Notes: a model not told the origin generated them from the letters alone. Positions 1-12,655 are shown, counted from the stretch's first letter. The stretch is 64,000 nt of DNA from Oncomelania hupensis (GCA_036898135.1 CM072515.1:19066937-19130936); one strand, 5' to 3'. Translations and numbers: made by a program.

Positions 1-115
1 TAAATGACCCGATTTCTCACAAGTCTGTAATGACTCGATTTTTCACGATTTCTCACAGGACTCGATTTCTCACAAAGCCTGTACTGCTTCGATGTCTCGT
101 TTACTCTTTCAATTC
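1..115. repeat. degenerate short tandem repeat at window edge
   Basis: The phrase CTCGATTTCTCACAA recurs several times with small changes (CCGATTTCTCACAAG, CTCGATTTTTCACGA, CTCGATTTCTCACAAA, TTCGATGTCTCG). The spacing is roughly 25-30 bp. It looks like the end of a decayed minisatellite that continues beyond the window. Confidence 0.5.
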
Positions 116-1079
116 GTGCACTTTCTTATTTGCATTTTATTTATTGATTAGCATGTCAATCAATCGGTTCTTTCTTTGTTTCTCTTCTATCTAGTCTTCT
201 GACACCCTTTGTCCCCCATTCGCCAGTCTTGTAGCTCTCTTCCTGTTCCTGTCGTCTGTTTTCAATTCACTGAACACTAGAGGCAACAGCTTACTGTGTG
301 AGAAGTTTGCTTTACAGCGGACGTAAGAGTTCGCCTTGGGCTGTGACGCTTCTTCTAAGCTGTCGCAGGCAAACATAACCACTGTTAAGAATCCAAGAAG
401 ATCCGTTGGATCTCAATTTTGATATGATGATGATGGTCATTGTTGTCAGGGTGGCGACGTGGTGATCGTCCTTAACGCTCATGCAATAGGACGTTAAGCA
501 TCGTTTTTTCGTAACCACTGTTCCTCCTCCTCCACCGCCGCCGACTTCTCCTCTTGTCCTTGTCTTGGTAAAACACAGGAAAGGTGAGCAAAGCGCCAGA
601 AGCCTGTCACCTTGATTTAAATACACAATATATCTGGGCATAAAGTGTTATATAATAGCACGTGCATAAAGGAATCAAGGAATGTATGTTATGTTATGTT
701 ATCTAATTAATCGAATCTAATCTAATGTAGCATTTCTATCAAATTAAAGTTTCTCATGAAGGCGATTATGCAGAAACTTCAAGCCACGGTTGCAGTACTA
801 AATCTATGGAATGCCATGACGTCAAAGGAAAGTGTTAATTATCCCAAATCACAATCATGTGTGCCTAGAGGGAGACATCGTAACACCTCTTCCGTTCTCT
901 ACACAAAAACATGGCAAATAGAAGAAGTTTACGAAAAAATAATTTCACCACCTCCCCCTCATCCTCCTTATTCTTCCTCTATTCTCTCCTACACACCCCC
1001 CTCACTACCTTCCCCCCGCACACCGAGACACGGGCAAGCTTGAAAGTTCAAGCTCTCTGTCTTTCTGTCGCAATCCGTC
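116..1079. other. no gene recognised
   Basis: I see no protein family and no repeat with a second copy in the window. The stretch holds a short CCTCC/CCGCCG run near 522-545 and becomes pyrimidine-rich after about 945. Short open frames here have no recognisable motif. Confidence 0.5.
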
Positions 1080-1114
1080 CGTCCCCCTCCCTCCCTCCCT
1101 CTTCCTTCTTCCCT

Positions 1115-1156
<42 letters not shown>
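1080..1156. repeat. (CT)n microsatellite with CCCT leader
   Basis: A polypyrimidine run of CCCT-type repeats passes into a pure CT dinucleotide tract. Translated RERERE and SLSLSL frames across it are artefacts. Confidence 0.9.
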
Positions 1157-1158
<2 letters not shown>

Positions 1159-1582
1159 AAGTCGCTACACAGCCTAACATCTTTATCCTCCCCACATGCA
1201 CACAATCCCAAAAAAAGCAAACTAAAAGCTACTAACATATATTAACACTGGTGGTGTTGCCTTCCTGTCCCAGATACAACTCATACAAATAGTTTAGTCT
1301 ATATTGATCCATTACCACTGACAGCAGCGGAACCATATTTGTTCTTCTATACTATTTTTTTGTATTTTCTTTTCCTTTTTTTGTGTGTGTGTCCGACGCA
1401 TCCACAATGGTGCCACATTTGTCATTCATCCCCCTGGGGAAGTGGCCTTCAGTGCACCAGGATAGCACACGAACGTCGATAATGATACTTCTTTATTGTA
1501 TAAAATGCGGTTGTGGGAGTCGGTACATGCTTTTGTTTTATATGTCAATTTAAGTATATCTTGTATCGTTTGTGTATATACA
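1157..1582. other. no gene recognised
   Basis: Mixed-composition sequence with a T-rich segment near 1345-1390. No coding or repeat signal could be supported. Confidence 0.45.
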
Positions 1583-1757
1583 TGTACCGTCTTTCATGAC
1601 ATCGCTTATCCATCAGCCTGCAAAAATAAAATCGTCTTTCATAACATCGCACTTATATATAGGCTACTATTATTTTCCTGCTTCCTTCCTGAAGGACGGA
1701 TTCATCATTGCTGGCTGATGGATATATATATGCGATATCATGAAAGACGGTGTATAT
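1583..1757. repeat. imperfect inverted repeat (about 40-nt arms)
   Basis: The left arm reads ACCGTCTTTCATGACATCGC then TTATCCATCAGCC (about 1586-1618). The right arm reads GGCTGATGGATATATAT then GCGATATCATGAAAGACGGT (about 1715-1752), which is its reverse complement with a small AT insertion. A further partial copy of the left arm (ATCGTCTTTCATAACATCGCA) lies in the loop at about 1631. It could be a small foldback or MITE remnant. No target-site duplication was identified. Confidence 0.65.
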
Positions 1758-1913
1758 ATCTAGTCATTCTCTCGGTCGGCCCTAGCAACTGGGGTGTTTT
1801 TCAATTTGCGACTGGCTTCTTCGAAATATGAACTTCTTAACGGTGTCTTTGCGACTACCAATGCAGTATACATATAGATTGCATTCAGTGTAGTATAAGC
1901 ATTCAAGTCCAAA

Positions 1914-1962
1914 CCTCCTCTAATGATACCTTTGGTAAAGGTCGAAACGCGTCAGAAGAACC
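1914..1962 (+). other. hammerhead-ribozyme-like motif
   Basis: The sequence shows CTAATGA, then a perfect 6-bp hairpin ACCTTT-GGT-AAAGGT, then CGAAAC and GCGTC. This is the arrangement of a type I hammerhead with a minimal stem III (core CUGAUGA, stem II, GAAA, short stem III, GUC cleavage site). Flanks CCTCCT and AGAAGA can form most of a short stem I. The core differs from consensus at one invariant position (CUAAUGA rather than CUGAUGA), which would be expected to abolish cleavage. Such motifs are known in Penelope-like and other retroelements. No Penelope coding sequence was found here. Confidence 0.45.
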
Positions 1963-2142
1963 CGGCTTTATGAATGCAATTTTACTGCATTTGAGCTCTT
2001 TTAGCTGATGGATAAGCAAAAGGAAAAGCCAGTAGTTCGCACTTTTTGTCCACTTTTGAGGGCAGGATTATGACCTTTCTTGATGTTGGAAGCAACTTGC
2101 CTCCCCTGGCTTGTTTTATTCCTTGCTTCTTAATGGCTGCTG

Positions 2143-2181
2143 TATTAGTTAGTTATTCATTGATTAAAGGGTCTAGCGAAC
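2143..2181 (+). repeat. single copy of a 39-bp repeat unit
   Basis: TTAGTTATTCATTGATTAAAGGGTCTAGCGAA closely matches the unit repeated in tandem six times at 60086-60319 (TTAGTTATTCATTGCTTATAGGGTCCAGCGGG). Both read VSYSL-GSS in one frame. The surrounding open frame (2046-2255) has no other recognisable feature. Confidence 0.65.
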
Positions 2182-2272
2182 TGCAAAGAGCCGAATCAGA
2201 ACCACAAAATCTAGGTCACAACTGGGTTGAAAGAGGATTCACTCCTGATATATAAAAACGATGTAATGGAAG

Positions 2273-2839
2273 ACAGTTTCATCTTGTTCTATTGTGCATT
2301 TTCACTGGTTCATATACTGTTTAAATGCACTGATTTTGACTTTTTGTTAAAAGTAGAAATGAAAAACATTAAGATACTAAGTGATTGAAATTTTTTAGTT
2401 TGTTTAAAGCTTGCAAAATGTTTTCTTTATCTGTTGGAAGATTTATGTAAAATTGTCTTTTTTTTTCTTCAGTGACTATAGTATATGTAAATTAAATCAT
2501 AGAGGTATGGGGGAGGAGGGGTAGAGAGAGAGAGGGAGAGAAAGAGAAACAGAGAGAGAGAGTTATTTAATTTAATTTTATTTTTTTCTTACAATACAAT
2601 ACAATACAATACAATACAACTTTATTCATCTCAAACTGAGCAATTACAATGGCAGCATCAGCACAATTACCAGAAAGAATTAAAAAAATATTTTAGCTGT
2701 TCTTGTTAATGAGTTGATTTTTTTGATATAGTTAATTATTTACATGTGTTTAGTAATATGCTCGTTTTCTTATTTTCAATTTCTAAATCACTTAGGTGGA
2801 TAATAGCCAATAAATGAGTAACACACACACAGTTTCATC
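2273..2839 (+). mobile_element. retroposon copy A with 11-bp target-site duplication
   Basis: The element body is 2284-2828, flanked by the direct repeat ACAGTTTCATC at 2273-2283 and 2829-2839. It shares most of its length with copy B at 27038-27432, including GATACTAAGTGATT, a GA-rich block, and a terminal GGTGGATAATAGCCAATAAATG followed by an AC-rich tail. Copy A extends further at its 5' end than copy B. Variable 5' ends, a common 3' end and different duplications point to target-primed retroposition. No coding sequence was recognised. It may be the 3' part of a LINE or a SINE. Confidence 0.7.
2591..2694 (-). mobile_element. nested retroposon 3' end with (ACAAT)n tail
   Basis: About 105 bp beginning with repeated ACAAT and continuing ACTTTATTCATCTC is present in copy A but absent from the matching position of copy B near 27297. 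Copy B therefore serves as an empty site. The tail orientation suggests insertion on the minus strand. A related tail with GATTACAGTGGCAGCA lies at 37215-37290, compared with CAATTACAATGGCAGCA here. Confidence 0.6.
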
Positions 2840-3640
2840 CTTACAGGATGGTGGATATTTCGGTGCGTAGTGACGTGACATAAGCGTGTGATCAAAAGGT
2901 ATGACCGATGCAACCAAACAATGACAGAGAAAAAACAAACAGTTCGTGTTCCATTCAAATAGATTCTCAGATTTGTGAACATGATCTGTAATCGTCAACC
3001 GTCACTTTGATCTCGACCAAATTTGAGATCTAGCGAGACCTCTTCACAGTTCCGATGGCAATCTGCTAAGAAAGTTTGCTTAAAATATGACAATCATTTA
3101 TGGATATATGGCTTGTGATATAAATCAATATAGTTTCTTTGTGCCATGTAATTTTGTTGGATGAGCCCTTGAGTCCAAAGTAGCCTTCGGAAGAGAGTTT
3201 AAGCCGAGGTCTAGTCTGTGCTCGCACGCATTCGATCACAAGGACTTTAAATGATCCTGACGCTCATGTCCTAGACGGGTGAGTGCCGCCTAGAAAAATA
3301 CACCCCGCAAGATCTAGATCTCTTCTCCTCAATACCCGGTCGCCCAGGATTGAGCTCAGTCCACTGGGCGTCCGACTATAGTGGGCGCCTCGGGAGGCTT
3401 GAGTGTGACACTGTATTGGTCATGGCCTGGAACAGCTCTTCGAGCTGGAAAAGCAATATCTAAAAACGATGATATAAATAAAAGCTAACACACCAAAAGC
3501 ACGTGAAATTGAGAAGGCCTTAGAAGCCATGTTCACATCAACGTTCGCAAACTAGAAGATCCGTCATTTGCTATGCCGATGTTACACTCGTTTAGTGTTT
3601 TTCTATCAGTAGTTGATTCAGCCTCAATGCTGAAATCCTG
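2840..3640. other. no gene recognised
   Basis: Mixed sequence with no recognised family. Short open frames on the minus strand (2788-2998) are not supported by motifs. Confidence 0.4.
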
Positions 3641-6138
3641 ATAAGTGTAACTCGGATTCGTTTATCCACGCAACCCGTTCAATCAGCAACAAGGCATGGA
3701 GTCGTCGTATGAAGTTTCCCAAACTTTATTCAGCGTACATCAACAACTGCATACAATCGTTCAATCATTTTTCACTTTCCTCAACTTTTGTACAACACTC
3801 TCAACACAACACAGTGCATCCATTATGTGACGAGGCGTGCAATCTAGCTCTGAGTCAGACAGCACCCACTCATCTCTCCCAACCATCCAGTTACCCCCTC
3901 TACACATCCAGTCACCCCTAAGACGCGCGCTGGCTCATTCGCTTAAGCCCCGCCCCTCGGGCATCAAGTTAAAGCCTGACACACAAGCAGACTCGGTGTC
4001 AGTTGCTAGCCCTCCAGCCTACAAGCCACAACAACTTGTCCGAAGACACGTCTCCATCGACCGGCGACCTCTGAGCTACGGCAGTACTCGTGTGCTTCAC
4101 CCCGTCTTAGTCAAGGTAAGAGAGGAAACTTACTCTTTGTCATGTAGCAGACCCATCACCCGTCGTTCGCCCCCCACGTTCGTATGTCCTGTCGATATGT
4201 ACGTCCGTGTGTATAGTTTTGTCTTGATGTGTTGCTGACATGTATTATTGCCTTGTATATATCATCCGCCTTGTTTATATGACTCATGCCATGTTTGAAT
4301 TTATACCTGTATGCTCTTTGTTAGCCCCACGTGTAAATATCCCATGCCATGCTGTCCCCCCATATAGAGTAAAGTCCCCCAGTACAGCCCTTGCCTACAA
4401 CCCCTTTGTCCTGTACCCACTCCATTTGCTTACCCCTTGCTCCCAATGTATAAATATTTGCCCCTGTTGCCACTACCCCCATCTCAATGCGCCGAAGGTA
4501 TCACATATTAGCGGCTGCCAGTAAGCACCACATTGGCCCCATAAACCTAGTTGCATTGTTTGACTGTTGGTATGCGCCGGATCAACCTTGACCGGTCAGC
4601 CAATTTGAATTCTGAATGGGCAAACTCGCGCCACAGGCGCTGAACCCAGGATATACCTATCCCCCGCTGATACAGAGTCTGTATTGCGTTACAGACGGCT
4701 CCTGTGCAGGGCTCATACCCCAGCCTTGTATCATCTCTAATTCGCTGACCCGCTGCAGGCCCCTGACAACCCAGGGAGTCAACGAGAAGCGTTCCCCCGA
4801 ATTTCATCACTCCATAGACAGCTAGCAACGTAAGCTGAAATCTACGCCTGTACCTCAACCAAGATTGGCATCCCCGGTCATTGCGCAAGAAGCGTGACTG
4901 ACTGACCTGCATTCCAAGTGACGCCACGCTAAGCCTGGTCATCAGTCCAACCAGACTATTTTGGATCAACCACCGCCCTTCAATAACCAGCTAAGTTATT
5001 GACCCACGAGCATCACCACTCTATGATCATCTGGCCAGAGCCTACCCAGATAAACTCTTGCCCTGTGATGATATCAGTCCACAGTAGCACTAGTACCCCC
5101 GGAGTCATCCACCCAGAATATCTCCGAGCTACTCCCTACTGATATAGACGCTACCCCGTGACTCACTATTAGCATTACTCAATATAGACGACCCAATTCG
5201 ATTTAATAAAACTTCCTAGTTATAAATTGCACTTACCCAGACTGGCCTTTGTTTTCGAATTTCTCAACTAGTGTAGTATACCATCCTTCTCGTCTACCCT
5301 TTGACTGTCTCTCATTTAATTAGTAGCCCTAGCCTTAATTCTCTTGAATGTCATCGCACCATTAGCCTAACAAAGGAGGTAATACAGCGCGAGAGATTAA
5401 GAGCTCACCCTCCATTCCCCCAACCCCTTTCTCTGTGACACATTATATAGTTTTTCTAGACTCCAGATTACGCCAGGACGTTCCAGAGCGACGCATTACA
5501 ACCAATCAAGCTAAACTTCGTCATCACTGTTTTACGTCATACAACTTTCCTTTCTGTCCAAGAATGTTCTCAATATCTACACCTATCGCGAAGATTCGAT
5601 CGACAGTAAACAAGCAAATCTAGAGAATTCTCCAATAATATCGACTAACGAAAATTATCAACGTTAAACAAAGCTTCTCCTAACAACAACGCAAAATCAA
5701 ATCAAAGGTAAATACACTCTGTTATTGAATGCTTTGCGAAACAAAACGATATTAGATCTATCGTGCGCGTTTCACACGAACTATCGTGCGCGTTTCAACG
5801 TAACAGCCGAGCAAAGCTTTTTATTACGTCATAGCCTCAGTTACCTTGCCCTTCGACCTTTTGGGGAAACTGACACCAAATAAAGGTGTGCAATAACGAT
5901 ATTAGCAATTAAACCAACAGTTAATTTGAAATCTGCAAATTCCCGCGTGCCACAGGCGGACGGATTGAAGCTTGGAGAATCTCGTTCCGGTTGACTTCAA
6001 CATGTTCTAATATTTTTCAAGAACTACTAAAAGGGACAATTTAACCAAACAACTTTGAACCCTTTCAAAAGAAAATAACGGCACTGTTGCCGCCAAATCC
6101 GCAAATGATTGTTTTCATATACAAATCACAACGAAATC

Positions 6139-6139
<1 letters not shown>
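3641..6139. other. no gene recognised; C-rich block and small direct repeat
   Basis: The part from 3880 to 4560 is C-rich and G-poor on the plus strand and has long open frames without motifs. A possible splice-donor-like AAGGTAAGA at about 4113 is not enough to call an exon. A 17-nt direct repeat, CTATCGTGCGCGTTTCA, occurs at 5758-5774 and 5781-5797 (23-bp period). AATAAA near 5204 suggests a retroelement 3' region, but no partner LTR was seen. Confidence 0.4.
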
Positions 6140-6199
<60 letters not shown>

Positions 6200-6276
6200 T
6201 ATCATCATCATCATCATCATCATCATCGTCGTCGTCGTCGTCGTCATCATCATCATCATCGTCGTCGTCGTCGTCG
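6140..6276. repeat. (CAT)n/(CGT)n microsatellite
   Basis: Uninterrupted CAT repeats alternate with blocks of CGT. The poly-Ile, poly-Ser and poly-Met frames here are artefacts of the trinucleotide repeat. Confidence 0.95.
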
Positions 6277-7766
6277 CCCAAAGGAAAAAAGAAAAGAATT
6301 CAGGAATGAAAGAAACAGGAAAAGAATAAATTGACAAGATTAACTAACAGTAATGAAATGTGTGACAAGAGGAAGTCCTATTCACCGCAAGTCAGAAAAG
6401 GAACACCTGATTCTTTTCATCGAGACGACGAACCATTTCACACATAACACTAATTCCACATTGGGAGCCACATGAATGCCAGTTGCGTGACAGTTTCTCT
6501 CTCCCTCCCCAAACGCTCCGAGACATTGCAATTTTGGGCCCGGGCGGTTCAGCCGATTTATAGATTTCCATTTTTCTTTCTTTCCTTAGTTTTATGGGCA
6601 AGAATTAGACACAAAAAACACCGTTTCCCTTTCTAACTACCGCCAATGGCCGAACCCATGCCTTCCCAGTTGAAAGAGAGAGACAACGGTTCTAATGTGA
6701 AGTGGGGGAGGAGGAGAGAAAGAAGTTTTGGAGGTTGTGTTGCTGAATTCGAAGAGACAGAACCGTGCTATATTAGTAGTCTATACTGTACAATGAAGTG
6801 CTTAGCGCATGCACACACTCCTCTTTCGAAAGATTCAGCAACAACCAACCTTACCAGTACTTGGATGGGAGAGGTTAGTACTTCGATGGCACCAATGTAT
6901 GAGCACAACAACTACATAACACACATCAACTACCCATGCCCTAGCTGTGAATGGGTAACTCGGGTTCTCGTTATAACCGGGCATGGTAAAGCTAAGAAGG
7001 AGAGGATTAAATGGGCGCTCTGATGAAGCTGGCTCTGAAAACCGTTGACAACCTGGAGACGCTATTCTCTCTCCACTGACATACGGACAGAAAAGTACTA
7101 TACTGGATATCATTAAGCTTATAATATTTCTACTGCGAAAAATGTCTAAACTATAGTCACATAGTCAAAATACATTTTAATGTATTCTTTTGAACTTTCT
7201 AGACTATAAATTCATTATCTGCCTCCAAGTCAGCTAGTCACCGTCTCCTCATTTTCTCTTCGATCTGGTTTTGCCACAGCAGCCCAGGGTTACTCCGGAG
7301 ACGGACGAGACCATTCAAACCCTCCTCCACTCGACAGTAGACTGGTTGGGTATCTTCTCCCGACAGTCTGGAAATCAAGCCTGACCGATTTAAAACCGTC
7401 CCCTAAAACACTAGTGTACCGGAAGACTTTTTCCTACACCCGCCAATTCCTTGTCGTGAACAGCCCAAGTTCGGAAGATCTATTGTACTTTGCATCAGAA
7501 GAGCGGATGAAGAAACGCGGAAATACCCGAGTATAATTGAATGAAACATTTAAAATCACAGAGAACTAGGGCGTAAGGTTGGGAGGGATCGATTAAATCG
7601 CAGGCATTGATAGATCCATGACACTCAGTGCCATGGTGTCACCGCACTGAGCACCCAAAGTTTCCGAAGCGGAGGTAAATTCTACGGGATGCAAAAAGTT
7701 CGGAAAATAAACTTGACTTTCCTGTTCGTTTTGAAAGTTGTACTCCAGCGCCGATACTGCACTCTC

Positions 7767-7770
<4 letters not shown>
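6277..7770. other. no gene recognised
   Basis: Several 60-125 codon frames exist but show no domain, signal peptide or repeat signature. I found no matching copy elsewhere in the window. Confidence 0.4.

Positions 7771-7852
<82 letters not shown>
7771..7852. repeat. (CT)n microsatellite
   Basis: About 80 bp of uninterrupted CT. Confidence 0.97.
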
Positions 7853-7855
<3 letters not shown>

Positions 7856-8216
7856 AACCCATCCTCCCTCGATCCTGTCATCGCACATCTCTCGCTTTCG
7901 GCGAGGATTTACGATATTTTGGAGAAAGCAATGTTGTTACCAACATGTTGGTACAGTGCTTTGCGATTCGCACAAAGAATTAATTCTACCATCGACCCAT
8001 CAATAATAGTAGATAAAGATTTCAAATATATTTTACATAATATTTTAATCTAAACTTCATTCTTTTTGTCTTGTGAAAAACTTGTTATGGAATTATCTTG
8101 CAGACATCAACATAATGGTATAAAAGTGTTGTAAATTTAACAAATAATCAGACAAATGCCATACACATTAGACAAAAAAGTATTACAACAAACTCTTACA
8201 TATCTATATATATCTA

Positions 8217-9107
<891 letters not shown>

Positions 9108-9476
9108 TATACACGCAACAATAACATAGACAAAAATATCCACTTATGGGAATTCAAAACACAGCACAAACAGAATACCAACTTTCAAACACACACCACA
9201 ACCCACCAATGTGCAATAAAAAAAATGAAGTACATTGGCTACTCGCGCAGTCAAAAAAATCATACAGATACTCACAACACGAACTTCCTCAGTACACTCT
9301 ACAAAGTCCTTAAAACAAGCCATACCTGAAACAAATAGAGGAAACAAAGCATGGTTAAATTATATCTGGCATTTACAGCCTAAATTAGTAATAATCAAGT
9401 TTTCCTCTGCCTCGTAATTATCATCACATGTACTAACAAATTATCAAAATCAACTTCTGAGATCGGCATGCTTTTC
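9108..9476. other. no gene recognised
   Basis: A-rich sequence between the hAT-like element and the CAT-rich tract. Nothing was recognised in it. Confidence 0.4.
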
Positions 9477-9712
9477 ATCACCATCATCCATCAATCATCA
9501 TCATCGTCATAATCATCATCATCGTCGTCGTCGTTGTTCTCATCATCATCATTACCCTCACCAACACTACCACCAACACAAAAAACAAATCTTATTCTCT
9601 ACCACTACGCTCAGCAACATCGCCACCATCATCACTGCCACCGCCATTACCACCATCACCATCATCATCGTCATCATCATCTTTATCATCATTATCATCA
9701 TCACCAATCTGT
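9477..9712. repeat. degenerate (CAT)n/(CAC)n tract
   Basis: Interrupted CATCAT, CGTCGT and CACCAT trinucleotides over about 235 bp. The His-rich frame is a product of this tract. Confidence 0.85.
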
Positions 9713-9790
9713 GCTTCTAGATAACAAATAAACCCTATTTCAGGCAGTCATTCGTCATAGACAAAGGTTAAAACCGCAGTACATTAGAAT

Positions 9791-10375
9791 CTATCTACTA
9801 ATACTACTCTCCAGGATCGCACAAACATCTGCTGCCCTGACAATGTTGAAGCCCGTTTGGAAAGACAGGACCATCAGTCTACAATCCAAGTTAAGGCTGC
9901 TGCGCTCCCTTGTCATCTCCATCTTCCTATACGCTTGCAAAACATGGACCCTCACAGCAGATCTACAACGAAGAATACAAAGCATGGAGATGAGGAGCTA
10001 CAGAAGACTTCTGGGCGTCTCTTATACCCAAAGTTCCAAAGTTCCTATACCCAGCACATCAGCAACGACGAAGTCCGACAGACCATCACACAAGCCATTG
10101 GACAACACGATGACATGCTCACAGTGGTGATGAAACGGAAACTCCGATGGTATGGCCACGTCACCAGAGCATCAGGTCTTGCAAAGACCATCCCGCAAGG
10201 CACGGTGCGAGGAGGCAGAGGAAGAGAGAGACAGAAAAGGGGTGGGAGGACTATATTCCAGAATGGACTGGCTTGACACTGAGTGAAGCTATGCGGGTTG
10301 CTGAGGACAGATACAGATGGAGTACGCTGGTTAAATGATCATCTGTTGTGCGCCAATGACTTTTGTTAAGGGATA
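9791..10375 (+). pseudogene. RTE-like LINE reverse transcriptase, C-terminal fragment (broken)
   Basis: This is the extreme C-terminal part of a LINE endonuclease/reverse transcriptase, the enzyme that nicks target DNA and copies the element RNA. Visible words are SLVISIFLYACKTWTLTA, RRIQSMEMRSYRRLLG, KRKLRWYGHVTRASGLAKT and a closing WEDYIPEWTGL / AEDRYRWSTLV. These are characteristic of RTE-type elements abundant in molluscs and fish. The reading frame changes twice, near 10025-10035 and near 10235, so it cannot be translated intact. The endonuclease and the catalytic RT core are missing through 5' truncation. The 3' trailer GATCATCTGTTGTGCGCCAATGA ends in a degenerate GGGATAGGATT tail. The trailer matches, on the other strand, the fragment at 21958-22080, so both are the same family. 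RTE versus another clade is inference. Confidence 0.8.
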
Positions 10376-10470
10376 GGATTGGACATCAGAATCAAAGTAT
10401 TAAAGGTAAAAAAATCATGAAGGTAGCCCAGCAAATTCAGAAGACACTACACTGCAAGGAGACGGGCAAT

Positions 10471-10473
<3 letters not shown>

Positions 10474-10541
<68 letters not shown>
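10474..10541. repeat. (GA)n microsatellite
   Basis: About 65 bp of uninterrupted GA. Confidence 0.97.
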
Positions 10542-10542
<1 letters not shown>

Positions 10543-10698
10543 AGTAACATGCGGACGTAGCTGGGGAGAGAGAGGGATGCGGTGAAACAGATGGAGGAAA
10601 CAAATGAGGAATGAAAGTTAAGTTCCCGACAGCCTAGAATATGTTTATGGGTGTTGGAGGTAGGAGGATATTAGCAAGCCATACAGAAAGAGCAAGAG

Positions 10699-10968
10699 AA
10701 AGAAGAAGAAGAAGAAGAAGAAGAAGAAGAAGAAGAAGAAGAAGAAGAAGAAGAAGAAGAAGAAGAAGAAGAAGAAGAAGAAGAAGAAGAAGAAGAAGAA
10801 GAAGAAGAAGAAGAAGAAGAAGAAGAAGAAGAAGAAAAAGAAAAAGAAAAAGAAAAAGAAGAAGAAGAAGAAGAAGAAGAAGAAGAAGAAGAAGAAGAAG
10901 AAGAAGAAGAAGAAGAAGAAGAAGAAGGAGAAGAAGGAACGAAAGAAAGAAAGAAAGAAAGAAAGAAA

Positions 10969-11020
<52 letters not shown>

Positions 11021-11037
11021 CAAGCAAGCAAGAAAGA
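10699..11037. repeat. long (GAA)n and (GAAA)n tract
   Basis: About 225 bp of GAA with an internal GAAAAA block, followed by about 110 bp of GAAA/GAAG repeats. One strand is purely purine over about 340 bp. The poly-Arg, poly-Leu, poly-Phe and poly-Ser frames here are artefacts. Confidence 0.97.
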
Positions 11038-12655
11038 AAAACAACAATAACAACCACTACAACAATAACAAGGATGAAGATTTTAGGCAAGAAGTCTAAT
11101 CTTACACTCTGATCTTGCAGCATTCACTCTCACATTCAATTTGAATACAATTCAATTTTCTACAGAAACTAAAGCACCCATCGTCAATTTAGAATGCTCA
11201 CTTATAACGCAATAGGTATCCAATAACAATAACATGTAACAACTTCGTAGCAATAGTACAATAAATCATTTTAAAATGATGTTGCAAATTCTGTATACTC
11301 ATCATCCTATATTTCAATTAGTGTCTTGGGGTACAAGAAAGTGAAGATAAAGATGAAGAGCCTAGAGCCAAAAATTTGGGTTAAGAGTTCTTATGAAGAT
11401 TAGGCAAACGGTCCACTTTTTTAACTTCATCATCTTCTTCATCTCTTCCTCAAAGACACTCTACACGGATAGACCGGGCGAGGAAAAGGCAAGACGTTTC
11501 TACCAAAAACCGCCAAGATGTGAAAGCCTTATAAAACACAGTTAGTGCAAAACAAATTGTAATTAAGAACGCTTAAAGAGAAAAAAAAGAGTATTTGAAA
11601 CGAGAAGATACGACGAAAAAAACTTAGGAAATCAGAAGGAAAACGACAAGGAGGAGATCAAGGATACTATAAAACGTTGGATGAGACAGCAATAAAAATG
11701 AGACGACGACTACATAGAACTCGAACAATAAGAAGGAGGATGAAAAGGAAGAAGAAGAGGAGGAGGAGAAGAAAGAGGAGGAAGAAGAAAAGGCAGTTTT
11801 AAAAGCTGAAGAAAACATACAAAAACGAGACTAAGTAGAAAATAGTTTTAATAAGACAACGATGATTGTGACAACAACAGCGAAGAAGAAGAAGAAGAAG
11901 AAGAAGAAGAAGAAGAAGAAGAAGAAGAAGAAGAAGAAGAAGAAGAAGAAGAAGAAGCTCAACAACAACCACAAAAACAAATGCCGGAACAGCAACTACA
12001 ACAACTACAACATCAACAACCTTAAGAAGAAAGGGGGAAAAAAACGTTGACGGACGAGAAAAGTGGAAGGCAACCCCTTAAAAGAATTAAAAGAGGCAAT
12101 TTAGGGGAATCTGGAGGGACAGGGAATTCCGAGGCATTTAATTTCATGATCAGATGGAGATGGATTGGCGCTGACCCGAACAAAAGAGAGCAAGAGGGCT
12201 AGTAGGAAAGAACGTGGGGGGAGATGAAGGAAGAGAAGATGAAGAAAGAAGAAAAGACGAAGAAAGGAAAAATAAACAAATCACACGATAAGACTAGAAG
12301 GGACAAGGAAATTGTAACTTGTGCAACATAAGTTGTAGGTAGGATATATGGTGGGCCTGACGCTCAACGTTCATCTAGAAGCTCCAAATGTTAATTCATT
12401 ACTAAATCAACTCAGCTGCTAAGGATTCATTTGGCGTTTGCGACCGTTTTCTAAACCACCGAAAAGGAGCATGCCACAATCCGGCTTGTAAGGATTCTGG
12501 ACGTTTACATTCATTTCGACAGATATAGAAACAAGAAATAAACGTGTACATACTTGTGCATGCATGCATCAAGAACCATCGAAAAATGAGAAAATATCGA
12601 TTTGCGAAAAGAAAGGAAGAGTCTGTAAATTTTACTGTTGTGTTGTTTGTTTACA
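11038..12655. other. no gene; purine-rich with (AAG)n tract at 11883-11956
   Basis: The plus strand is A/G-rich throughout, with a 74-bp AAG run and shorter GGA and AAC runs. No protein family is recognised. Confidence 0.55.

Noticed and set aside
3837..4238. 133-codon frame ending near a splice-donor-like AAGGTAAGA
   Set aside because: No domain, no acceptor partner and strong C-rich bias. An exon cannot be supported from sequence alone.
4547..4969. 140-codon minus-strand frame
   Set aside because: It has no recognisable domain, an ordinary composition for chance frames and no homologous copy in the window. It is not called as a gene.
6065..6337. Open frames of poly-Met, poly-Ile and poly-Ser
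   Set aside because: They are the frames of a CAT/GAT trinucleotide tract. The same holds for the poly-Arg/Leu/Phe frames at 10634-11123, poly-Lys at 11862-12050, poly-Asn/Tyr at 13047-13269 and the His/Ile-rich frames at 61873-62400.
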